DNA of 64,000 bases from Armigeres subalbatus (lineage: Eukaryota > Arthropoda > Insecta > Diptera > Culicidae): assembly GCF_024139115.2 (NCBI RefSeq), contig NC_085141.1:366516759-366580758 (forward strand), given 5' to 3'. The number at the start of each line of letters is the position of its first letter. Within the stretch, counting starts at the first letter, position 1. Below the pieces are notes generated by a model, which did not search any database, was not told the DNA's origin, and saw only the letters and a program-made list of their open reading frames with translations. A program made the position numbers and the translations under genes. This document shows, piece after piece, positions 56,087 through 64,000 of the stretch.

Positions 56087-56536
56087 GAGACGAGCTCGGT
56101 GGTCTAGTGGTTACCGCTTCTGCCTTATAAGCAGGAGGTCGTGGGTTCAATTCCAGGCTCGTCCCTATCCTACTTTGTATTTCTATCTTAGTTCTTTCTG
56201 TGTTTCACGTTCTACCAGAACGATTCCTACTGTTAAACCTTCAACACCAACAATCCAAAAACCTCCCGTGGCACCTATGAGAGGTCGTAGAGTTCTCTGC
56301 ATCTTTCTTAAGTAGGTGTCCAACTAACCATCCTACCCCTTCCTCAGCATTCGCAAGGACGTGGCCAGGACAGATCTCGGCTATTGGAGAGTGTATTGCT
56401 TCCATCTAAGAGATAGCGATTAGTCCCAAATCAATATCTGTGGTAACGGATGAAAGTGTTGTTACTCTCATACAATAGTCTTGGCTTGTACCACCTACGA
56501 ATTTGTGCGAAATGCTCAATGCTAATGCTAATGCTA
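56087..56536 (+). mobile_element. tRNA-derived SINE, second type, full length
   Basis: The head (56088-56165) resembles a tRNA with acceptor arms GACGAGC/GCTCGTC, box A TGGTCTAGTGG, box B GGTTCAATTCC, and an anticodon-like loop CTTATAA (TAT, isoleucine-type), but the T stem is mismatched. An unrelated ~360-bp body and a tail of AATGCT repeats follow. A perfect 24-bp target duplication (56063-56086 and 56537-56560) proves retroposition and suggests youth. It is distinct from the Feilai-like family. Confidence 0.9.
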
Positions 56537-56560
56537 ATATTCTATTAGGAGTTTCTTCAA

Positions 56561-57720
56561 AACCTGTTTAGCAACTCTTTAATTTTTTTTAAGCAATGCC
56601 TCCTTATGAAATTTCTTCGAAATTTTTCTTTGAAATTATTCCACGAAATCTTTAATTAAATTCTTCCAGATATTGCATAAGGGATCTCTTCGAAATTTCC
56701 CCAAGGAATTTCTTCAGAACTTCTCCCAGAAACTCCTTTACACTCTCTGGGAATTCTTCCAGAACTTACTGCAAGAAATCAATCGAAAATGCCTTCATGG
56801 GTTTTGGGCTTTCAGTAATACCTTTGGATTTTTTTAGTGTTCGTTGTTATTTTTTTTTCGTAAATTCATTTAGCAACTCCACCCGAAGCTTTTTCATTCT
56901 CTAATTAATTTTCAAAAGATTTCCTGGAAGAAATTCTGAAGAAATCTACAAAGGAATCCCGGAGGCTTTTTCGAAATTTTTTTTTATAGAAATCCCTGTA
57001 GAAATATCCGAAGGAATGGTGATTTTTTTAGATTATTTAAGGACAAAAATCTTGAAGAGTTCTCAAATGAATTTTTGGAGGAGCTTTTGAAGAATTTCCT
57101 GGAAGGCAGGCCAGAAGTATTTCCAAACGATTTCACAAAAGAATTCTTAAAGGAATTTCTAGAGGAATCCATAAAGGAATTTCTGAAGGAATTTCCGGAG
57201 GAGCTCCCAAAGGAATTTATAATGAAATGCCTACTGTTTTTTCCAAGAATTGATTCGAATTTCCTCCAGAAATTTCTTTGGAGATTCGTCCAGGAATTTC
57301 CTCGAAAATTGCCGCAAGAAGTTCTAAAAGTAATTCTTTCGGCAACGAACTCCAGAAAGTTTTCCGGAAATTATTTCAGGTATTCCTTGGAATTTCTTTC
57401 ATGAATCAGTTGCGAATTTCCTCTACGCATTCCTTCAGAAATTTGTTCAGGAAAACCTTGGCGTTAAGTTATTTTCCCGAAAATTACTTCAGAAATTATT
57501 TTAAGAACTCATTTGGAATTCCGTGCAAAGTTCTAGGACTTCCTAACAATAGGTCCAAGAATATCCGAAGAAGTTCCTGAAGGATTTTTTCAAAGTAACT
57601 CCTGAAGAAACTTCTGACAGTCATACATATCTCCGAAAAATCCTTTGGACATTCCGTCAAGACTTCGTTCAGAAATATGGATAAACCTTCTGAAAATCCC
57701 TCGCCAATTTTTTTCGAAAT
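56561..57720. repeat. Decayed GGAATTCC-type array, continued
   Basis: Long run of degenerate GGAATTTCT/AAATTCCT blocks; ORFs rich in EFLKEFLEE are products of the repeat. Confidence 0.7.
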
Positions 57721-58290
57721 ATCTAGGGTAGAATACGGCATCGGCAGGGTGCGACAGCTGTTGGCATCCTCAACAATATTCGCGTTTTCCAGCAAACATA
57801 CACTATTTATGAACATAATTTTGATTCAATCACACAATTTCAAATCTAGGCCCTCATTTGAATAAGTTGTTTGTGTAAAAGTAGCAATGTTTGAGGAATT
57901 AATCACCGAAACAAATGTGCACCTGCGAAATTCTTGCCATTATTACATCGCCGAAGAAAGCAGCACAGGAAGAGCAAACTTTTACTTATTTTTTTGGATC
58001 GCCTGTTTCTCCTCTTTATTGTGTATGACATGACAAATTAAGTATGTAAACCACTTTTTGCACTTTATCACCACTTGATTATCATCGCAAAGAGCAAATT
58101 TATGCAATATTCGCGCTATGTTTCACTAAACAAAATCGGGACTGTTCGTTGTCTTTGACAGCAGCACACTTCGGAATAAAGCGAGAGAATGTGTTTGTGT
58201 GCATATCAAATACACGCTAAAAAGGATACCACGCACAATTATGTGTGGTTTGATTATGTGATTTGATCTTTAACTTTTTTTTTTGCGAAC
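57721..58290. other. Unassigned sequence
   Basis: Mixed composition with no recognised gene or repeat. Confidence 0.45.
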
Positions 58291-58860
58291 TCTTCAGAAA
58301 TGCATTCAAAACTCCTTTAGAATTTTATTCGGAAACACACTCGAAAATTCCTTCTAAAAATGCTGATGCATATGGAAATACTGTTAGGAATTCATTTGAA
58401 AATTTTATCTTCGGGAATTCCTTCAGTTTAAAAAAAAAATTGGCCGGATATGCTTTCATAAGCACTTTCCGACATTTTATCAGGAATTTCTTTGGAAAGT
58501 CTTTGGAACATTTATTTTAGGAATTCCATCGGAAAATAGTTACGAGTCGAGCCAACCTTGGGCTGAATGTCTCGCCAATAATGACAAAAAAGTTCATTCT
58601 TTAATAAATTTCCGAATGAATTCCTGCAGAAATATTGTATGTTTTACTAAAGGAATTTTCCAAAGTGTACCTGAATGGATTATTCTTTTCTAAAATCAGA
58701 AACTTTTGCAGAAATTTTCATAGGATTTTATGGAAGAATTTCTAAGATTTTTTTTTGAGACATGACTGTAGGAATACCCAAAAAAAAACATAGTTTCCTC
58801 CAGAAATTCTTTCAGAAACTCCATCAATACCTTTTTTGGCATACCTTAACCGAATTTCAG
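58291..58860. repeat. Decayed GGAATTCC-type array, last block
   Basis: Sparse AATTCCTTC/GGAATTYC remnants. Confidence 0.55.
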
Positions 58861-59035
58861 GAAAAATATTCGATTTTTCCTGAAATTTAGATATTTTGAG
58901 AAGTAAAACGACTGAAGTGTATCAAAATCCTAAATTGAAAGAAAAATATTATAATATTATCAAATTAGTTCCATGACACCGAAATCTAATTCTCAACACT
59001 TAGGGGTCATGAAAAGTGAAGCAGGATTCAAGGCA

Positions 59036-59130
59036 GCGAAGGCCGACCGAGGTCCTTCGTAGCTTAGTTGGTTAAAGTACCAGTCTAGCGTACTGTAGGG
59101 TCATGGGTTCGAGTCCCATCGTTTCCCTTG
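59036..59130 (+). mobile_element. tRNA-like SINE head
   Basis: GCGAAGGCCGACCGAGG is followed by a tRNA-like sequence: D arm GCTTAGTTGGTTAAAG, anticodon arm CAGTCTAGCGTACTG (AGC, alanine-type) and a perfect T arm ATGGGTTCGAGTCCCAT. The acceptor stem is decayed. A leader-sharing copy lies 390 bp downstream, so this is a dispersed tRNA-derived repeat, not a functional tRNA gene. Confidence 0.7.
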
Positions 59131-59424
59131 GTTACCGTGGTTACCTCCAATACGTTTTCCAAATCAATATCTTCCACATAACGTACATATTCACATATGA
59201 ATTTTCATAACATTGTAAATTAACGTCCAATTCGGGTGGTTTAATCCCCGGAAATAGGCAATTATCTTTGATTGAACTGAACCTGAGTTGCGTGCTCTTG
59301 CCTACGCAATGCGGTCGGGTCTGAGCTTGACGACCGACTGGCAAATAGCTTACACAACCTCACTTGATCAGTACAGTTACTGATGCGTCCAATTTGGGAA
59401 TCTCGAGCTCGTTCAGTAGCCGCT

Positions 59425-59490
59425 AGGTTGCGAAGGCCGACCGAGTTACTTCGTAGCTTAGTTGGTTAAAGCACCAGTCTAGCGTACTTA
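59425..59490 (+). mobile_element. Truncated second copy of the tRNA-like SINE head
   Basis: GCGAAGGCCGACCGAGTTAC through CTTAGTTGGTTAAAGCACCA and TAGCGTACT; similarity ends mid-anticodon arm. Confidence 0.75.
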
Positions 59491-61460
59491 ACTTACAAAT
59501 TTCAAACGCAATGCAGGAAGCAGATTTGCAATAAAACCAGGCCCAGTTTGTTGGGGCCCTTTATATGATTTGAAAAATTCATAATCTTATTAAGGGCGTT
59601 TTCTTCCTTCTCCAATTGCACTCCATAAAATAGTCGATTTCACAATTCATGACTTTGGCGGAAGTATTTGTAAGTAAAAGCTGTGGAATTAACTCATTTC
59701 TTGTTTTTATCTCGTGATAAACTTGTTGGTAGTTTATATAGCCAGCGTTTCAACACATTTATGTATGATCATTCTACAAACGCTAGTTAGCACTTTTATC
59801 CCACGTCCCCCTAATTGCAAGTAATTGATAGTTAGCTAATCTGGGAAAGGGGAACCTCGCCCAATTTACGAACGTGTGAATCTAAATCTGCGTTCATCGA
59901 ATCAGCGACAGAGCCTAAGCACCACTAGCAAAAGTGTAAACTAATAGCAACGCTCAATTTCGTTGCCATGTTCAATTCGTTTACGATTAATTACCAGCAA
60001 TGATTAATTGGGTACACACGAGGAGGAAAATGAATGCTTCTTACATGGATCTGGGGAATTATAAATATAGGTTAGCTTTTCATAGATCATATTGCAGAGC
60101 ACGGTTTGGGGACACTTCACGGGAAAGCGACCTCACTCACAAGCATGATTCCAGCTGTCATTGTTTAAACTGTTCCATATTTAATTTGCCTTGTTATAAA
60201 ACAAAAGACTATTCCCTGCATGTGTCATGAAATTGTATCTTGCCCACTATTGGCAGCGGGAAATATAATTCACCCGTGCATGGAGGCTAATTATATATGA
60301 GGGAGGAAGTGGTTCAAAGAGCATCGCATTGGTGTCAGAAAACAACATAGTGTATGGGTCTACTAATTCATATAAATATTTCAAAATTAAAAGAAACAAT
60401 TAAACTGTTGCAATTAAACAAAAACAATACCCGTATCATGCATAAGTTCCTATTTTATAATTTCAAAATAATTCCAAAAGTGAATACTATAGCCTTGTCT
60501 CCCCTACATGCACATTTCCACTGAGTTTGATATTACAAACGTCTTCTGGCATCAGGCGCCTCCATGCGACAAATTCGAGTCGCAATGTTTTGTCTCGTGA
60601 ATTTGTCACGGCTGGTTTAGGAGTAGCGACTCGGTCATCGGGCTTGATTGAAAGCGGGCCCTGCAGAGTAGGGTTCCAATTGTCACCGTCTTCTGCATAC
60701 AAAATGCGACGGACGACGGTTGAGTCCAGGGGCCGCCGTTGGGAGACGGTGGTTGTTTAGTGTGTAACCAAAGTCGAAACAGCCCAAACATGTCGTCAAA
60801 CTACAACACTAAACTAAAACACGGAAATGCTGGCTGGCATGGAGTGTCAAATTTTAGCAATCTATGCGGTATGAATAGAATAGACGGAGACGGAGATTGG
60901 CCGTGGCGTTTGCGGAATTTTCCGTCGTTCGTGCTGCTGCAATGCACATTGGCATACCGGGAATATACTCGACATGTATTTTGATGAATCTAACGTTTTT
61001 TTGTGCTCAATTGGAACTTTTTTCCTATTCACATGGGATCCGTTTGCTGATCTAGATTTGAAACACGAAATGCAGATAGTATATTCCTAAGCGGAAAATG
61101 GGAAGAAAAAATGAAAAATTTAAATTTGTTTGACGAAATTTGTTTGCTTGCTTTTATACGCATGTTGTATTCGTAAACCATTGAGAACAACTTTCTCTCA
61201 TAATTGGAAATAAATTTGCGTCTGTGCCTTATCAAACCAGATTTTTATAAAAGTATTATAAATTAAAGACGGCTGTAGACCATGTATTAGACTAGGAGAG
61301 CGGTATGGTAACGAGCCTGGAAGCATCAGCTTAGCGCAGAAGTTTGTCCAGCTGAGAATCATATATAGAGTAGCTCTATGTGGTACAAGGGGAAACGAAC
61401 TACCAAGGATCAGGCGTTTGCCGTATGCCAGATAGCCGCGAATATAACGAACCCGGATAG
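59491..61460. other. Unassigned sequence with a GC-richer island
   Basis: About 60500-60980 is GC-richer with short frames on both strands, no recognised product; the rest is AT-rich. Confidence 0.4.
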
Positions 61461-61789
61461 TGTTGGGCAGTAGAAGGGAACTCCCTCACCAAGAATAACA
61501 ACCAGAGTTCTCTCTCTACACCACGGCAGGCTACTGACTGATACTTCTGCCAGTAGCTGCAGTTCTCTTTATTCAACAATAGGTATCTGGTTAAAAGGTT
61601 AAAAGACTATTATTCTTCCATTTACTTCCACTATTAACTTTTTTATGTATCAACAAGCAGATACGCATTTCGTTTCCTACTTGGAAACTTCTTCAGTGTT
61701 TGTTATCGACTGAAATAATTAATCACAATAGGTATCTACAATATAACCATAACAATATTCCTTAATCTACCCAAGAGCAACTACAACCA
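61461..61789 (+). repeat. Possible solo LTR (low confidence)
   Basis: Begins TGTTGGGCAGTAG, ends CTACAACCA, and is followed after two bases by TGGCGCC, a primer-binding-site-like string. The composition resembles insect LTRs, but there is no second copy in the window and no pol beside it. Confidence 0.28.
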
Positions 61790-61851
61790 ACTGGCGCCTA
61801 CCTCCTATCCATCTTCGATCTACAGCGAAGCGTCGCACACTACCTCCACTG

Positions 61852-62171
61852 TATTCCAACAGATAGACGATAATAGCTCATTAACAGTAAAACGTGATAT
61901 TGATAACATAACATAATATGAACTTGTTTGAAATAAGATTAAAAATAACAAGCGAAAATTAAAAAAAAATTGCACCGAAATATCATAAAAATATCATGTT
62001 TTCCTATCAACAGCAAACCATCAATATCTTGAGCTATTAGTTTGTTCTTGTTAATAGCAAAATATCAGGTTTTATGACATTTTGGGGCAATTTTTTGTTA
62101 TTTTTACTCTTATTTCAAACAAGTTTATATCTTGTTTTGTTATCAATATCACGGCTTCTATCCGGAATACC
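61852..62171. mobile_element. MITE with long inverted repeats, family member 2
   Basis: GTGATATTGATAACA and GAACTTGTTTGAAATAAGA on the left face TCTTATTTCAAACAAGTT and TGTTATCAATATCAC on the right. It shares ATAGACGATAATAGCTCA, the centre TATTAGTTTGTTCTT and the GGCTTC...CCGGAATA end with the copy at 9411-9730. Confidence 0.85.
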
Positions 62172-63584
62172 AGCTATGGTAGTAAATGCACGATCGCGGA
62201 TTCCCAGATAAACTGATACCGTTTTGATTCATAAACGAACGCTTAAGTACCTTTTTCACTTCGGACATCTTAAAAACACATGAATATCAAATATTTTGTC
62301 GAACGTCTTTATAACACATGCATATTTAAATATTTTAAAAAATTGTTTCCACCGGGTAGCGAAAAAATAGAACTGTCGCTGTGAGTGTATGATAATCAAA
62401 TTTTTTTAGTGTAAACTATCAATACTGAATGATTTTATTCTGCCAAACTTTGTCTTAAATTTCGAACACGCATTGTGAAAATTGTCTCAAATTCCGAACA
62501 CTTTGATTCAAATTTCAAAACCACCTTAAAACGTCATCTCATTGCTGGACAATTATAATATCGATGATCTGTTCGCCTGCCGATAATAATGAAATATTTT
62601 AGATAAATCTCCACGCACAAGTGTTCGGAATTTAAGTCTGTTCGGGATTTGAGTTAAAAGGCATGCGTTCGTGTTTGAATCCCGTCTGGTACTGACCCAC
62701 GAGTTCGCTTGCAACTGGTGCTAGTCGACAGCATAAAAAGGCATGCACTGCACAGGCCGCATCCATATTCCTGGTAGAGGTAGCACCCATGCTGGAACTA
62801 TAGGATTTTGATGAGATTTTCCGTAAATATAAACTTTGCGATGATTTTAGCTGAACCTTTTTGCTGTAAATATGCTACTGAATCAATTTTATTTTTAAAT
62901 TTCACTCAAAAACTATCGAAAACAATAATTTTATCTAATATATAAAAATACTCATTTACAGCAAAAGTGGAGCTGCTGCACCAATAATGGCGGGTTCCAT
63001 GAGAAATCAATGGACGGGACCATCAAGAGAATGGTGTATCCATTAGTGATGCAAGCAATTTTCGTTAGTTATTTATTAAGATTTCAATAGCAGTAATCTT
63101 TTTAAATTCACTTCCTCTCCTATTGTATAATTGTATTCCCTAATCTGAGCCTTCCAAATAAATGATAGTTTAAAAAACAATAATCTCAGCAGTCAACGTG
63201 ATACTGTACACTTTGTTTTATTATATACTTTTCAGAAATATGTTTAATAATCCTCCCGACGAAGACAATGGACATCAGAACATGTAATATTTCCAAGCAT
63301 CTTCCGCTAGCTGACACTTAATTGTAATAACCTCATGGAATCGATTTAATGGTTGCACAGTGTTTTATTGTGTCATTTTCATGATCGACATACAAAACTC
63401 AAAATTTATTCATTTTGGGTATACGGTTTGTCCACAGACGACGTCTGATTAATCCTCCTAAAAGTGAGTTGAAACAAATATATTTCCACCAGAATGAGAT
63501 TACAGACAACTCTGCTGAAAATATCGAGACTCTATCTCTTAACAAACTTAATAGGTTTTATGTGGAAACCCTTTTAAACCATAT
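62172..63584. other. AT-rich spacer, nothing recognised
   Basis: No coding or repeat signal; a 75-codon frame at 63415-63642 has no recognised product. Confidence 0.45.
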
Positions 63585-63640
63585 TTTTCATTCTTTTTCT
63601 TTTCTTTTTTCTTCTTTTTTCTTTTTTTTTCTTTTCCAAT
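63585..63640 (+). repeat. Polypyrimidine run
   Basis: TTCTTTTCTTTTTTCTTC-type tract. Confidence 0.85.
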
Positions 63641-63844
63641 GATTTTTCACATTTTCCATCTCTAACAAAGTTGTTGAACAATCATAAATATATGTTTCTA
63701 CTGAAAATTGTAAATTCCCATCTTGTATACAACTTATTAATCCATATTATTTAGGTTTTTCCACTTGTAATTACTCCCTTAATTGCAAAAACTTGGTAAT
63801 GGTAAAACTCGCCCATTTCTGTTTTGCACCAACATGAATAGCTT

Positions 63845-63990
63845 TTGTCGGTTCTATTCTATCACAAATGCCTGAATGACATAAACCCGAATTCCATTCG
63901 TTCGAATGATAATGCCCGAAAAGACCAAGCACCCGAAAGGATCATGTGCCCAAATAGACCATTTATCCGAATGGACCATTAACCTAAATA
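63845..63990. repeat. Degenerate CCGAATGGACCATT repeats at the right edge
   Basis: Repeated CCCGAA(T/A)...GACC(A/T) blocks such as TATCCGAATGGACCATTAAC resemble the TTTGGCCGAATG arrays of the 12.9 kb element; probably the start of another such element continuing past the window. Confidence 0.5.
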
Positions 63991-64000
63991 AATCAAAGGT

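Noticed and set aside
56088..56165. Functional tRNA-Ile gene
   Set aside because: The T stem is mismatched and the sequence is the head of a 450-bp retroposon flanked by a 24-bp target duplication.
59057..59126. Functional tRNA-Ala gene
   Set aside because: Acceptor stem does not pair, and a truncated repeat of the same leader and head lies nearby.

Overview
The window looks like transposon-dominated intergenic or intronic DNA from a culicine mosquito, most likely Aedes. The evidence is four copies of a tRNA-derived SINE with a GAA-triplet tail (matching the described architecture of Aedes Feilai), dense MITEs with TA or short target-site duplications, an animal-type Ty3/gypsy element, an endonuclease/RT LINE, and AT-rich DNA without any bacterial-style gene layout. 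The species is inferred. I found no host protein-coding gene I would defend with confidence; the best host candidate is a GC-richer 5'-exon-like segment at about 35.5-36.4 kb.

Layout. 1-5.6 kb: a satellite of a palindromic 21-24 bp unit that switches orientation twice. 5.6-12 kb: two SINEs, a MITE, a pyrimidine tract and an ATTCCTTA array in otherwise featureless sequence. 12.9-14.35 kb: a composite terminal-inverted-repeat element with an 8-bp duplication and a purine-rich interior. 15.4-22.8 kb: a ~145-150 bp minisatellite family, several MITEs and a SINE, including a MITE inside a MITE.

23.4-33.6 kb is a nested cluster. A LINE (EEP endonuclease, RT, C-terminal region) carries a complete ~5.9 kb Ty3/gypsy element in or just upstream of its 5' region, a 1.0 kb TA-flanked foldback element inside the endonuclease, a SINE upstream of the RT, and a ~222-bp inverted duplication in place of the RT catalytic segment. 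The gypsy element has 203-bp LTRs, a 5-bp duplication, gag with two zinc knuckles, and protease-RT-RNase H-integrase coding. Two phase-0 GT...AG interruptions look like introns, one exactly at the gag/pol boundary and one between RNase H and integrase. The copy is dead (two frameshifts and two stops in pol). Its leader carries seven copies of a 20-bp hairpin-prone repeat.

34-64 kb: more TIR elements (34.0, 37.6-39.8, 40.2-41.5, 47.7, 49.3, 52.2, 54.0, 54.3-55.5, 55.6 and 61.9 kb), a 167-bp satellite inside one of them, decayed relatives of the left-edge satellite, two LINE fragments, a second tRNA-derived SINE type with a perfect 24-bp duplication, and AC microsatellites. A recurring theme is TIR elements whose subterminal DNA consists of inverted arrays of short tandem repeats.
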